Made by a program: the position numbers and the translations under genes
Notes under the pieces: model-generated
Seen by the model: the letters and a program-made list of their open reading frames with translations, nothing else
Databases searched by the model: none
What the model was told of the DNA's origin: nothing
Assembly: GCF_022802975.1 (NCBI RefSeq)
Contig: NZ_JAFEVZ010000008.1
Location: 124,001 to 188,000, forward strand
Source of the DNA: Flavobacterium pectinovorum
GTDB lineage: Bacteria; Bacteroidota; Bacteroidia; Flavobacteriales; Flavobacteriaceae
DNA length: 64,000 nt
Direction of reading: 5' to 3'
Part shown: in pieces, positions 1-8,964 of the stretch
Position numbering within the stretch: position 1 is the stretch's first letter
Layout: every line of letters begins with the position of its first letter

Positions 1-1
1 G

Positions 2-238
2 CATGCCGTTTTAAATATGATCGATAAAATAAAAGTCAATAAACTGCCACTGATTATTGACTGTGGCATAGATGATTTTTTAATTGAACCAAATAAAGAA
101 CTGCATAGAAGGCTGGTATACAGTAAAGTAGAACACGATTATACGGAAAGACCAGGCGCACACACCTGGGAATATTGGGAAAATGCTTTGCCGTATCATG
201 TATTATTTTTTAATAAAATACTGCTTAAGAATCAGTAG
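2..238 (+). CDS. Esterase, alpha/beta hydrolase fold (C-terminal part)
   Basis: The reading frame is open to the left edge, so only the last ~78 residues of a longer protein are present; the first internal Met is not the real start. The fragment fits the end of the putative-esterase (esterase D, S-formylglutathione hydrolase-like) family. DCGIDDF would carry the catalytic Asp and GAHTWEYW the catalytic His; the nucleophilic Ser would lie upstream of the window. The substrate cannot be told. The family is fairly secure from the HTWEYW signature and the spacing of about 35 residues between the two motifs. Confidence 0.75.
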   Translation, partial: HAVLNMIDKIKVNKLPLIIDCGIDDFLIEPNKELHRRLVYSKVEHDYTERPGAHTWEYWENALPYHVLFFNKILLKNQ

Positions 239-342
239 ATTACAAAAAAATAAGTAAAAATATTCCCAAAGAATGCGTTAAAAGTTTTTTTTGGTTTGAT
301 TTTTGGAATACCTTTAAGTATAAACTTTAAAATTTAAAAAAT

Positions 343-864
343 ATGAAAAAGATATTGACACTTTTCGCAGTTGTTGGATTAATAGCATTTTCAAGCTGTG
401 AAGGACCAGAAGGGCCTCCGGGAGAACCAGGACAGGATGGATTAATCGGTCAGGTTATTCAGAGAGAGGTAGATTTTAACTCTCCTAATTACTCCGTATT
501 AATCCCTTTCGGTGTACAGATATATCCAGAAGATGTTGTCTTAGTTTATCATAGATATGAAGTAGATAATGGCAATGCAGTTTGGAGATTGATTCCTCAA
601 ACATATTACATGAGTGATGGTGGTGCATTAGATTTTAATTATGATTTTACAAGAAATGATGTGAATATTTGGCTTGCAGCTGATTTTCCATTAAGTATGT
701 TGTCATCTGATTGGACTCAAAATCAAGTTTTTAGAATTGTAATTGTTCCAGGAGAGAAACTTGGAGGAACGGGAAAATCAGTTAATAAACCAGATTATTC
801 AGATTATGAAGCTGTTATCAAAAAATATAATATTGACGACAGTAATGTCAAAGATTTAAACTAA
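343..864 (+). CDS. Collagen-like lipoprotein
   Basis: A 173-residue predicted lipoprotein. A short hydrophobic signal ends in FSSC with the lipidated Cys at residue 19. Directly after it come four Gly-X-Y triplets (residues 21-33, GPEGPPGEPGQDG), a short collagen-like stalk. The remaining ~130 residues are rich in aromatic residues and beta propensity and match no domain I recognise. This architecture, a lipid anchor with a short collagen-like linker and a small C-terminal domain, recurs in flavobacteria with unknown function. It is followed by a strong terminator and so is probably monocistronic. The automatic label 'dihydrolipoamide dehydrogenase' sometimes given to such proteins would be unsupported here. 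Confidence 0.75.
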   Translation: MKKILTLFAVVGLIAFSSCEGPEGPPGEPGQDGLIGQVIQREVDFNSPNYSVLIPFGVQIYPEDVVLVYHRYEVDNGNAVWRLIPQTYYMSDGGALDFNYDFTRNDVNIWLAADFPLSMLSSDWTQNQVFRIVIVPGEKLGGTGKSVNKPDYSDYEAVIKKYNIDDSNVKDLN

Positions 865-880
865 ATTAATTCAAATGGTA

Positions 881-912
881 AAAAAGGAAATCGAAAGATT
901 TCCTTTTTTTTT
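881..912 (+). terminator. Rho-independent terminator
   Basis: A 12-bp perfect stem (AAAAAGGAAATC / GATTTCCTTTTT) with a GAAA tetraloop and a T-run lies 17 bp after the lipoprotein stop codon. An almost identical hairpin sits after the next gene. From here to the next start at 1094 I see no gene. Confidence 0.85.
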
Positions 913-1093
913 ATGATTAAATATTTTGAAACTTATCTCTAGTTCAAGTTGTTAATTCTTTTTCTTTCTCTTTCTCAAGTTTAGACAAACGATAACTCTG
1001 CCTTTAAGCATATTTTTTCTGTCACAATTAAAATTAATAAGATTTTTATATATTTATCGCTTTCGATGTTGTTAATATAAAATCACATTCTAA

Positions 1094-3517
1094 ATGTTTA
1101 AATCTTTTTATCAGAATAAAAATTGCCGCATATTTTGTTTATTATGTATTTTCTTAACATTTAGTTTCCTGCACGCACAGGAAACTACAGTGATTCCTAA
1201 TATCGAAAAAGTATATCTTCATACAGACAACTCAAAGTATTTTATTGGAGATGATTTGTATTATAAAGCTTATAACGTTCGGGCTTATAACAACCTGCTT
1301 TTTGATAACAGCAATATTTTGTATGTAGAATTAATTTCGTCCGATTCTAAAATAATTGCCCGTAACAAAACAAATCTGGAAATGGGGTTGGGCAACGGCG
1401 ATTTTCATTTATCAGATTCTCTCGGCGTAAAACCCGGAGTTTACCAGCTGCGTGCTTACACTAATTGGAATAGGAATTTTGGAGAAGATTTTGTGTTTAA
1501 AAAAAATATTGAAATCATTGATGTTTTTGAATCACAATCCAAAAATAGTAAAACGCAAAACAGTGTTGCAGATATTAAAGTTGTTGAAATTAGCAAGCAA
1601 AATAATTTTAAGATTGATTTCTTTCCGGAGGGTGGCTCTCTTTTACAAAGTGTAGCTTGTATTGTAGGTTTTAAGGCCGTTGATCCAAAAGGAAACCCAA
1701 TAGATATTTCGGGAGAAATTTTTGATTCTGACAATGAATTGATCACTTCTTTTGCAAGTGCACATGATGGAATGGGAAAGTTTCAAATAGTACCCATTGA
1801 AGGAAAAAACTATTACGCAAAAACGAAGTTTGCGGATGGACGGGAACAGAGAACAGAGCTCCCAAAAGTGACAAAACAAGGCTATTTGTTAAGTTACAGA
1901 CTGCTAAGAGGTAAAAATATTGTTTCTATAATTACAAACGACGAAACCTTGCAGCAAAATCCAAATGCGGTACTTACAGTGGTTTGCAAGGCCAAAGGAG
2001 TTTCTTATTTTGAAAGCCCGCAAACGATAACACAAACAGCATTTTCTTTTGAATTGGATAAAGATATAGTTCCTGAAGGTATAAGTCAGATCACCTTATA
2101 TGACAGTAATTTAAAACCACAAAGCGAACGTTTAATTTATATTGAAAAAGAGCAGGACTTAGATGTACAATTAGTAACAGATAAAGCGAGTTATCAGCCA
2201 AATGAAAAGGCTACGGTAAATATTAGTTCAAAATCTAAAACGGGTATCGCAAAATCAGCTAGTTTTTCATTAAGCGTAACCGACATGAATGGCGTTGTAG
2301 AAGAGAAGGATTTTGGTACAACGATCAGTTCTTATTTTTGGATGGAATCAGATATTCGGGGCAAGGTTTATAATCCCGGATATTATTTTGATTCTGCCAA
2401 TTTAAAACGACTTGACCATTTAGAAAATTTGCTCTTAACACAAGGCTGGAGGGATTTTGTATGGAAAACAACTCCAAAATCGAATGATAATATTAAGTAT
2501 ATAGCCGAAAAAGGTTTTACAATAACCGGCAGAGTGAAGCAGCTTTTAGGCGATAAAGCAAAAGTGAATAACAGGGTAGGGATGGTCTTAATGAATAAAA
2601 AGCACATGAATAATTTTAAGACGTTTACTGATTCTACAGGAAGTTTTAAATTTGAAAATATAATGTTTTCAGGTAAAACCAAAATGTCTTTATATTCCAG
2701 AAATGAAAAAGGAAAATATAGCGGTGAAATAATCGTAAATCCTATTGAACAGCCTTCAATGCTAATTTCTTTAAAAGAAGAACCGATTAACTGGACTGAA
2801 ACAACAAATGTAATTGTTGAAAATGTCTTTAAAAAATATACAGCTTTTGGCGTAAAGCCGGAAAATATTCTGAAAGAAGTTACTATTGTAAGCCAAAATA
2901 AATTTTCCAGACCAGTTAGCTATGGATCTCCTGATTTTGTTTATGTGCCGGATAAAGATGATTTAGAGCTGACTAATATTTTGGATCTTATTGACAGGGC
3001 ATTGCCAAATAATAGAATTCTTTTATCTCATCGTGAAGAAGAAGTAGGTGTACCACTTATCTTAATTGATGGTAGTCCAATTTTGGAAAGCGGAGAATTA
3101 TATATGGTTTCACCTGATGATGTCATAAGGATCGAATTAATAAAAGGTGGTTTAGCAACGATGGTTTACGGGCATGAAGCGAGTAGTGGTATTATTTCCA
3201 TTTTTACTAAAGCAAACAGAAGTAATCAATCCAAAAAAGAACGTTTTTATACTATTAAAAAAGAGGTAGACGGGTTTTATACGGCACGTGTTTTTTACTC
3301 TCCAGATCCAGAAAAGCCTAATTTAGAATTGGATGAAAAGGCAGCAGTAAGAAATACGCTTTATTGGAATCCGTTTGTGCATCCGGACAAAACGGGTAAT
3401 GTTAATGTGAATTATTTCAATACTAAGGTTGAAACTAAAGTAAAAGTAGCTTTAGAAGGGATTACAGCATCGGGCATTCCTGTAGTTAAAAACATCTATT
3501 ATACTATTAAAAAGTAA
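1094..3517 (+). CDS. Secreted MG2-like / TonB-plug domain protein
   Basis: An 807-residue exported protein with a signal peptide ending near residue 29 (LHAQ). The N-terminal ~110 mature residues (VYLHTDNSKYFIGDDLYYKAY) resemble the MG2 domain of alpha-2-macroglobulin-like proteins. A carboxypeptidase-regulatory-like beta sandwich follows near residues 470-560. Residues ~620-720 form a TonB-receptor plug module (LILIDGSPI, then DVIRIELIKGG, YGHEASSGIISIFTK). There is no 22-strand barrel after the plug, so it is not a transporter itself. Flavobacteria have many such proteins, annotated as plug-domain or carboxypeptidase-like proteins. The role is unknown; surface or periplasmic protein contacts are likely. 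Confidence 0.75.
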   Translation: MFKSFYQNKNCRIFCLLCIFLTFSFLHAQETTVIPNIEKVYLHTDNSKYFIGDDLYYKAYNVRAYNNLLFDNSNILYVELISSDSKIIARNKTNLEMGLGNGDFHLSDSLGVKPGVYQLRAYTNWNRNFGEDFVFKKNIEIIDVFESQSKNSKTQNSVADIKVVEISKQNNFKIDFFPEGGSLLQSVACIVGFKAVDPKGNPIDISGEIFDSDNELITSFASAHDGMGKFQIVPIEGKNYYAKTKFADGREQRTELPKVTKQGYLLSYRLLRGKNIVSIITNDETLQQNPNAVLTVVCKAKGVSYFESPQTITQTAFSFELDKDIVPEGISQITLYDSNLKPQSERLIYIEKEQDLDVQLVTDKASYQPNEKATVNISSKSKTGIAKSASFSLSVTDMNGVVEEKDFGTTISSYFWMESDIRGKVYNPGYYFDSANLKRLDHLENLLLTQGWRDFVWKTTPKSNDNIKYIAEKGFTITGRVKQLLGDKAKVNNRVGMVLMNKKHMNNFKTFTDSTGSFKFENIMFSGKTKMSLYSRNEKGKYSGEIIVNPIEQPSMLISLKEEPINWTETTNVIVENVFKKYTAFGVKPENILKEVTIVSQNKFSRPVSYGSPDFVYVPDKDDLELTNILDLIDRALPNNRILLSHREEEVGVPLILIDGSPILESGELYMVSPDDVIRIELIKGGLATMVYGHEASSGIISIFTKANRSNQSKKERFYTIKKEVDGFYTARVFYSPDPEKPNLELDEKAAVRNTLYWNPFVHPDKTGNVNVNYFNTKVETKVKVALEGITASGIPVVKNIYYTIKK

Positions 3518-3617
3518 AGAAATTAATCCGTTGGTTGAAATTGATTAAAAAGATTGATTTGATTATAAAAAGTATAAAAATTGGGAGTGAAACATCATTT
3601 ATAACTTAAGGAATTGA

Positions 3618-3707
3618 TGTCATCCTGAGCGGAGTCGAAGGCTTTTGAACACGAAAGGGCTTCGACTAAGTTTATCCTGAGCGAAGACGAATGGACTCAG
3701 CCTGACA
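3618..3707. repeat. Intergenic CCTGAGCG inverted repeat
   Basis: An imperfect inverted repeat built from the words CCTGAGCGGAGTCGAAGG, CTTCGACT, CCTGAGCGAAG and CTCAGCCTGACA, with outer arms TGTCATCCTGAG / CTCAGCCTGACA. It belongs to the same family as the elements at 41125-41192 and, in degenerate form, 4926-4995. No coding potential. Confidence 0.75.
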
Positions 3708-3772
3708 CTCATTTTTAATTTCACCCAACGGGTTAAATTAATAATATGTATTGACGTGTAGTTAAATCATAA

Positions 3773-3803
3773 AAAAAGGAAATCGTAAGATTTCCTTTTT
3801 TTA
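3773..3803. terminator. Bidirectional terminator
   Basis: A 12-bp perfect stem (AAAAAGGAAATC / GATTTCCTTTTT) with a GTAA loop and A/T runs on both sides, between convergent genes (plug protein and terC). It serves both strands and is a near copy of the hairpin at 881-912, including the following TTATGATTA. Confidence 0.8.
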
Positions 3804-3831
3804 TGATTTACTATTTTGCAAATATTTATTC

Positions 3832-4794
3832 TTAATCCAAATCGGTTAGTTCTTTTTCTTTTCCAAATTTCAGGGAAACTAAAATTCCAACTAATAAAGA
3901 AAATGCAATAAATCCTAAAGAAGCCCATTCAGGAAGGTGAATATAATCGTGCAATAGCATTTTTAAACCTACGAATGCTAAAATAGCAACTAAACTGTAT
4001 TCGAGATAACTGAATTTTGCCAGCATATTGGCTAAAAAGAAGTACATAGAACGCAATCCTAAAATGGCAAAAATATTAGAGCTGAATACTAAAAAGGGGT
4101 CAGATGTAATAGCCAGAATTGCCGGAACACTGTCAACGGCAAATAAAACATCCATTACTTCAATTACAATTAAAGCAACAAATAATGGGGTAGCTGCTTT
4201 TTTTGCAGTTTTTGTAGTGATAAAAAATTTCTCGCCATCAGTTTCTGAGGTAATCGGAATAATTTTCCCTAAAGCTTTGTATACAAAAGAATCTTTTGGC
4301 TGAAAATCTTCATCTTCTCCCGAAAACAACATTTTTATAGCGGTAAACAATAAAAAAGCACCAAATACATAAGTTGTCCAGGTAAATTTGTTGATTAGCA
4401 TTACGCCAAAGAAAATCATCAATCCGCGAAAAACAATTGCGCCCAGAATTCCCCAGAATAAAACACGATGCTGGTATTTTTGAGGTATTTTGAAAGAAGC
4501 AAAAATAATGGCTATTACAAAAATATTATCGACACTCAAGGAAAGTTCTATCAAATATCCTGTAATAAACTTCATTGAAGCAACAGTAGGTTTTAGATTG
4601 TCCGGATTTGCAATATAATCTGTAGTGTAAAGCCAATAAATTACTCCTGAAAAAAGAAAAGATAATGTTACCCAAATCAATGTCCATTTGCTGGCTTCTT
4701 TTGTACTGATAATATGTGGTGTTTTGTTGAATACACCCAGATCTAATGCAAGAATAAAAACTACGGCCAGTAAAAAGAGAGTCCAGACTATCAT
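3832..4794 (-). CDS. TerC family integral membrane protein
   Basis: A 320-residue multipass inner-membrane protein of the TerC/Alx family. About eight to nine hydrophobic helices are visible. The family's acidic membrane motifs are present: ELSLSVDNIFV near residue 87 and MDVLFAVDSVPA near residue 213. Members are linked to tellurite resistance and, more generally, to manganese export or metal loading of exported proteins; which applies here cannot be read from sequence. No ter-operon partners are adjacent and no yybP-ykoY riboswitch is seen upstream. The ATG is 23 bp from a -7 promoter element. Confidence 0.9.
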   Translation of the reverse strand: MIVWTLFLLAVVFILALDLGVFNKTPHIISTKEASKWTLIWVTLSFLFSGVIYWLYTTDYIANPDNLKPTVASMKFITGYLIELSLSVDNIFVIAIIFASFKIPQKYQHRVLFWGILGAIVFRGLMIFFGVMLINKFTWTTYVFGAFLLFTAIKMLFSGEDEDFQPKDSFVYKALGKIIPITSETDGEKFFITTKTAKKAATPLFVALIVIEVMDVLFAVDSVPAILAITSDPFLVFSSNIFAILGLRSMYFFLANMLAKFSYLEYSLVAILAFVGLKMLLHDYIHLPEWASLGFIAFSLLVGILVSLKFGKEKELTDLD

Positions 4795-4816
4795 GATGAT
4801 TTTTTTAAATGATTTG

Positions 4817-4824
4817 CAAAGATA
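4817..4824 (-). promoter_or_regulatory. -7 promoter element of terC
   Basis: Read on the minus strand this is TATCTTTG, a match to the Bacteroidota -7 consensus TAnnTTTG, 23 bp before the terC ATG. No clear TTG -33 box was found at 17-23 bp, so support rests on the single element and its position. Confidence 0.5.
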
Positions 4825-4925
4825 AGTTTTGAATTTTAACTTTAAAATTAAATGTATAAGAAACTTACTTTAAAAGTTAGGAAATTTTGTTGGAAGTAAA
4901 ATGTAAAAAGCAAGCGGTCAAAAGG

Positions 4926-4995
4926 TTTCCGACTGCGCCCAAACTGACAAAGAAGTCTTTTGAATTACAAGTTGTCAGTTTGAGTAGAGTCGAAA
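4926..4995. repeat. Degenerate intergenic inverted repeat
   Basis: The arms TTTCCGACT...AAACTGACAA and TTGTCAGTTT...AGTCGAAA are mutually inverted, with a perfect 10-bp inner core. The words GTCAG, TTGAG and GTCGAA suggest a diverged member of the CCTGAGCG repeat family seen at 3618 and 41125. It lies between terC and the glutamine synthetase terminator. Confidence 0.5.
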
Positions 4996-5008
4996 TGCTT
5001 TTATAAAT

Positions 5009-5042
5009 AAAAAAAAAGTGCCATCAATTACGATGGCACTTT
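5009..5042 (-). terminator. Terminator of type II glutamine synthetase
   Basis: An 11-bp perfect stem (AAAGTGCCATC / GATGGCACTTT) with a 6-nt loop. The flanking A-run on the plus strand gives a U-run on the minus strand, about 25 bp after the glutamine synthetase stop. Confidence 0.85.
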
Positions 5043-5065
5043 TAGAGTATAAATTAAGATTTGAA

Positions 5066-6082
5066 TTATAGTGCTGAGTTAACAGTTTTGATAATTCTTG
5101 CAGCAATTTTGTATGGATCTCCGTTTGAAGCTGGTCTTCTGTCTTCCAACCATCCTTTCCATCCTTTTTGAACAGTCATCAAAGGAATTCTGATAGAACA
5201 TCCTCTGTCTGAAACTCCATAAGAGAAATCGTGGATAGAAGCAGTTTCGTGCTTACCAGTTAAACGTTGGTCGTTGTAAGCTCCGTAAACAGCAATATGC
5301 TCAGCAGTTACAGGACGGAAAGCCTCACAGATTCTTTCGTAAGTTGCCTGGTCTCCACATGTTCTTAACACCTCGTTAGAGAAGTTAGCATGCATTCCTG
5401 AACCATTCCAGTCTGTATCTCCTAGTGGTTTTGGGTGGTATTCAATATAGTAACCATATTTTTCAGTCAAACGATCTAATAAGTAACGAGCTACCCAGAT
5501 TTCGTCACCTGCTTTTTTAGCACCTTTAGCGAATAATTGGAATTCCCATTGTCCGCAAGCAACCTCCTGGTTAATACCTTCAAAGTTGATTCCGGCAGCG
5601 ATACATAAATCAGCATGCTCTTCTACTAATTTTCTTCCGTGAGTGTTTTTTCCACCTACAGAACAGTAGTACATACCTTGTGGCGCTGGATAACCTCCAA
5701 CAGGGAAACCTAATGGCAATAAAGTTTTAGTATCCATGATGAAGTATTCTTGTTCGAAACCAAACCAGAAATCATCATTATCATCATCAATAGTAGCTCT
5801 TCCGTTAGAAGGGTGTGGTGTTCCGTCAGCATACATAACTTCTGACATTACTAAATATCCATTAATACGAGTTGGATCCGGATAAATTGCAACAGGAACT
5901 AAAAGGCAATCAGAAGATCCTCCTTCAGCTTGTTTTGTTGACGAACCATCAAATGACCAGTTTCCAAGTTCTTCTAATGTTCCTTTGAAATTTTCGTGCT
6001 CTTCAACTTTAGTTTTACTTCTAAGATTTTGAGTTGGTTCATATCCATCTAACCAAATGTACTCTAACTTAATTTTAGCCAT
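5066..6082 (-). CDS. glnA: Glutamine synthetase, type II (GSII)
   Basis: A 338-residue cytoplasmic enzyme that makes glutamine from glutamate, ammonia and ATP. The length and motifs fit the short, eukaryote-like GSII class: an N-terminal beta-grasp with KIKLEYIWLDGYEPTQNLRSK, then the catalytic domain with NGSGMHANFSNE (ammonia/ATP site) and RLTGKHETASIHDFSYG followed by RGCSIRIP. The class I adenylylation loop is absent, as expected for GSII, so control by adenylylation is unlikely. It is transcribed divergently from a type III enzyme across a 427-bp gap with one promoter element on each side. The symbol glnA is used in the general sense; glnII would also be apt. Confidence 0.93.
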   Translation of the reverse strand: MAKIKLEYIWLDGYEPTQNLRSKTKVEEHENFKGTLEELGNWSFDGSSTKQAEGGSSDCLLVPVAIYPDPTRINGYLVMSEVMYADGTPHPSNGRATIDDDNDDFWFGFEQEYFIMDTKTLLPLGFPVGGYPAPQGMYYCSVGGKNTHGRKLVEEHADLCIAAGINFEGINQEVACGQWEFQLFAKGAKKAGDEIWVARYLLDRLTEKYGYYIEYHPKPLGDTDWNGSGMHANFSNEVLRTCGDQATYERICEAFRPVTAEHIAVYGAYNDQRLTGKHETASIHDFSYGVSDRGCSIRIPLMTVQKGWKGWLEDRRPASNGDPYKIAARIIKTVNSAL

Positions 6083-6120
6083 AATAATATAAATTAATTT
6101 TTTTTGTTTTTTCGCTGGGT

Positions 6121-6128
6121 CAAATATA
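6121..6128 (-). promoter_or_regulatory. -7 promoter element of GSII gene
   Basis: TATATTTG on the minus strand, 38 bp before the GSII start codon, matches TAnnTTTG exactly. The divergent type III gene carries the same octamer on the plus strand at 6453-6460. I see no clear -33 TTG. The rest of the 427-bp gap is AT-rich without an ORF or strong hairpin. Confidence 0.55.
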
Positions 6129-6452
6129 GATTTATTTTTTTAGCCGTAAAAATTAGGGGGTGTATTTTGTTTAGCTAGTTATAATTTTTTACATAAGCGC
6201 AATTTTGTATGGGGTATATTTAAAAAATAGCAATTTTTTAATGTTTAAAAAATAAATTCGTAATAAACACATGGGTTTTTTAAAATTATTTCTATTTCAA
6301 TTATGAAAAATTGTTTGTTTCCTTAGTAATATTCGTATGTTTTGTTATATTTTTTTAAAAGCATTTCATAATTCTTTGTAAATCGGGCTTTTTATTGAAA
6401 TATTGCTTTTCAAAAATCTAAAAGTTATATTTAGAAAAGGCTATTTATTCTT

Positions 6453-6460
6453 TATATTTG
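6453..6460 (+). promoter_or_regulatory. -7 promoter element of GSIII gene
   Basis: TATATTTG matches TAnnTTTG, 49 bp before the GSIII ATG. It is identical to the element driving the divergent GSII gene, and no other perfect octamer was noticed in this strand of the gap. Confidence 0.55.
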
Positions 6461-6509
6461 TTTCTCTTTATTTTAATCAAAATTATTACGAATTTTTAAA
6501 ATTATATAC

Positions 6510-8699
6510 ATGTCAACATTACGTTTTCAAGCCTTAAAGGAAGCTTCGTCAAGAAAGCCGATACATTTTGAAGAAATTGACAGAAAGTCTACTCTTTTTG
6601 GGGCAAATGTTTTTAATGAGAAAGCAATGAAGCAGTATTTGACTTCAGATGCTTTAAAAGGAGTGAGGGATGCTATTCAGCACGGAACAAAAATAGACCG
6701 AAAACTGGCAGATTATATTGCCATGGGAATGAAGGAATGGGCTTTGGCAAAAGGCGTTACGCATTACACACATTGGTTTCAGCCACTTACCGGAACTACT
6801 GCAGAAAAACACGATGCCTTTTTTGATATATCGTACGACGGAAGTGATCCTGTAGAGAAATTTGGCGGAGCACAATTGGTTCAGCAGGAACCGGATGCAT
6901 CAAGTTTTCCGAACGGCGGAATCAGAAATACTTTCGAAGCCAGAGGATACACGGCATGGGATCCAACTTCACCGGCTTTTATCTACGGCACAACTTTATG
7001 TATTCCGACAGTTTTTATCGCTTATACAGGTGAAGCTTTAGACAACAAGATTCCGTTGCTTAGAGCTTTATCAGCTATGGATGAAGCGGCGACGGAGGTT
7101 TGTAAATATTTTGACAAAAACGTAAAAAAGGTAACGGCAACGTTAGGCTGGGAGCAGGAATACTTTTTAATTGATAAAGCTTTGGCTAATTCGCGTCCTG
7201 ATTTAATGATGACCGGAAGAACTTTATTAGGGCATACTTCCGCAAAAGGACAACAGTTAGACGACCATTATTTTGGATCTATTCCAACACGTGCTCTTAC
7301 TTATATGAGGGATTTAGAACAGGAATGTATGTTATTGGGAATTCCGGTAAAAACACGTCATAACGAAGTAGCACCAAATCAGTTTGAGCTGGCTCCAATT
7401 TTTGAAGAAACGAATCTTGCCGTTGATCACAATTCTTTATTAATGGATGTGATGCAAAAAGTAGCTGAGCGTCATGATTTTAAAGTGTTGTTTCATGAGA
7501 AGCCTTTTAAAGGTGTAAACGGTTCAGGAAAACACAATAACTGGTCACTGGCGACTGATACCGGGGTTAACTTATTGAGTCCAAGTAAAACACCAATGAG
7601 CAATTTACAATTTTTGACATTCTTTATTAATACTATAAAAGCAGTTAACGATTACGAAACTTTACTAAGGGCATCTATCGCAACAGCCAGTAATGATCAC
7701 AGGTTAGGAGCAAATGAAGCGCCACCGGCTATTATTTCGGTTTTTATTGGAGAGCAGTTGACTAAGGTTTTATCCGAACTTGAAAGTGTAACTACGGGTA
7801 AATTATCTCCTGAAGAAAAAACAGACTTAAAACTGAATGTTGTTGGTAAAATTCCGGATGTTCTTTTGGATAATACTGATAGAAACAGAACGTCACCGTT
7901 TGCTTTTACAGGAAATAAATTCGAATTCAGGGCAGTTGGTTCAAATTCAAACTGTTCGAATGCAATGACTAACTTAAATGCTATTGTAGCGAAACAATTA
8001 AAAGATTTTAAAATTGAAGTAGATACTTTGATTGATACCAAAGGATTGAAAAAAGACGAAGCTATTTTTAATGTTTTGAGGGAATATATAAAGGAGTCTA
8101 AAAAGATTCTTTTTGAAGGAGACGGCTACAGTGATGCCTGGGAAAAGGAAGCGGCGAAAAGAGGTTTGAGTAACTTTAAAACGACTCCGGAAGCGATTAA
8201 GGCTAAAGTTTCTAAACAAGCACTAGATTTATTCGCTGAATTAGGAATTTTAAATCATGTTGAAGCAGAAGCGCGTTATGAAATTGAACTGGAAGAATAC
8301 ACTAAAAAGATTCAGATTGAAGGCAGGGTTTTAGGTGATATTTCCAGAAACCATGTTATTCCAACGGCAATTCGATACCAAAATACCTTAATTGAAAATG
8401 TAAAAGGCTTAAAAGAAATTTTTGGAAAAGAATTTGAAACCATTGCAAAGGAACAAATTGTTTTGATTAAAGAAATTTCCGGACATATAGAAGGTATTAA
8501 TTCTAAAGTGGAAGCAATGACCAACGAAAGAAGATCAGCTAATCAATTAACTGATGCCCAAAAAATGGCAGAAGCGTATTGTAACAAAGTAATTCCTTAT
8601 TTTGAAGATATTCGTAATCACTGTGATAAACTTGAATTATTGGTTGATGATGAAACCTGGACTTTGACCAAATATAGAGAGCTACTGCTTACGAAATAA
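6510..8699 (+). CDS. glnN: Glutamine synthetase, type III (GSIII)
   Basis: A 729-residue glutamine synthetase of the large GSIII class, typical of Bacteroidota and some cyanobacteria. It begins MSTLRFQALKEA, has a GSIII-specific N-terminal region, and then the catalytic core: GWEQEYFLID near residue 211, HNEVAPNQFELAP near residue 290, GSGKHNNWSL near residue 340 and RLGANEAPPAIISVFIG near residue 398. The last ~170 residues are helical (the GSIII C-terminal extension). It catalyses the same reaction as the divergent GSII, so the organism has two non-homologous-class enzymes side by side. It is followed by a strong terminator. Confidence 0.95.
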   Translation: MSTLRFQALKEASSRKPIHFEEIDRKSTLFGANVFNEKAMKQYLTSDALKGVRDAIQHGTKIDRKLADYIAMGMKEWALAKGVTHYTHWFQPLTGTTAEKHDAFFDISYDGSDPVEKFGGAQLVQQEPDASSFPNGGIRNTFEARGYTAWDPTSPAFIYGTTLCIPTVFIAYTGEALDNKIPLLRALSAMDEAATEVCKYFDKNVKKVTATLGWEQEYFLIDKALANSRPDLMMTGRTLLGHTSAKGQQLDDHYFGSIPTRALTYMRDLEQECMLLGIPVKTRHNEVAPNQFELAPIFEETNLAVDHNSLLMDVMQKVAERHDFKVLFHEKPFKGVNGSGKHNNWSLATDTGVNLLSPSKTPMSNLQFLTFFINTIKAVNDYETLLRASIATASNDHRLGANEAPPAIISVFIGEQLTKVLSELESVTTGKLSPEEKTDLKLNVVGKIPDVLLDNTDRNRTSPFAFTGNKFEFRAVGSNSNCSNAMTNLNAIVAKQLKDFKIEVDTLIDTKGLKKDEAIFNVLREYIKESKKILFEGDGYSDAWEKEAAKRGLSNFKTTPEAIKAKVSKQALDLFAELGILNHVEAEARYEIELEEYTKKIQIEGRVLGDISRNHVIPTAIRYQNTLIENVKGLKEIFGKEFETIAKEQIVLIKEISGHIEGINSKVEAMTNERRSANQLTDAQKMAEAYCNKVIPYFEDIRNHCDKLELLVDDETWTLTKYRELLLTK

Positions 8700-8711
8700 G
8701 ACAATTTATTT

Positions 8712-8748
8712 AAATGCCTTTTCATTTTTGAAGAGGCATTTTTTTTTA
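8712..8748 (+). terminator. Terminator of glnN
   Basis: A stem of about 12 bp (AAATGCCTTTTC / GAAGAGGCATTT with one G-U pair), a 6-nt loop and a run of T, 12 bp after the glnN stop codon. Confidence 0.85.
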
Positions 8749-8839
8749 CTCTCAAAGTTTATAGGGTAACAATTGTAAGAGCCTGTTTGTGATTTATTTT
8801 TGAGATTTATTATTAAAGGATTTTTGAGCGAAATGAGGC

Positions 8840-8878
8840 AAATTTTTATAGAATAGCAGCGCTATTGTATAAAAATTT
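8840..8878. repeat. 39-bp near-perfect palindrome
   Basis: The arms AAATTTTTATA-G-AATAGC and GCTATT-G-TATAAAAATTT flank a 3-bp centre, with a single mismatched pair. The flanks GGATTTTTGAGCG and GCCGAAAATC are loosely inverted too. There is no T-run placed as for a terminator, and glnN already has one. It looks like an intergenic repeat unit; I see no gene in the ~215 bp before the next start. Confidence 0.6.
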
Positions 8879-8964
8879 AACGAAGTTGTAGCCGAAAATC
8901 ATCATTTATAGTGATTCCTTTCGTTTTGGTAAAAATTAAATTTGTTAAAGATATGAATTACCCA

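Noticed and set aside
4795..5065. Manganese (yybP-ykoY) riboswitch for terC
   Set aside because: The upstream region of terC (minus strand) shows a plain -7 element close to the ATG, and the remaining sequence lacks the conserved motifs or room for one.
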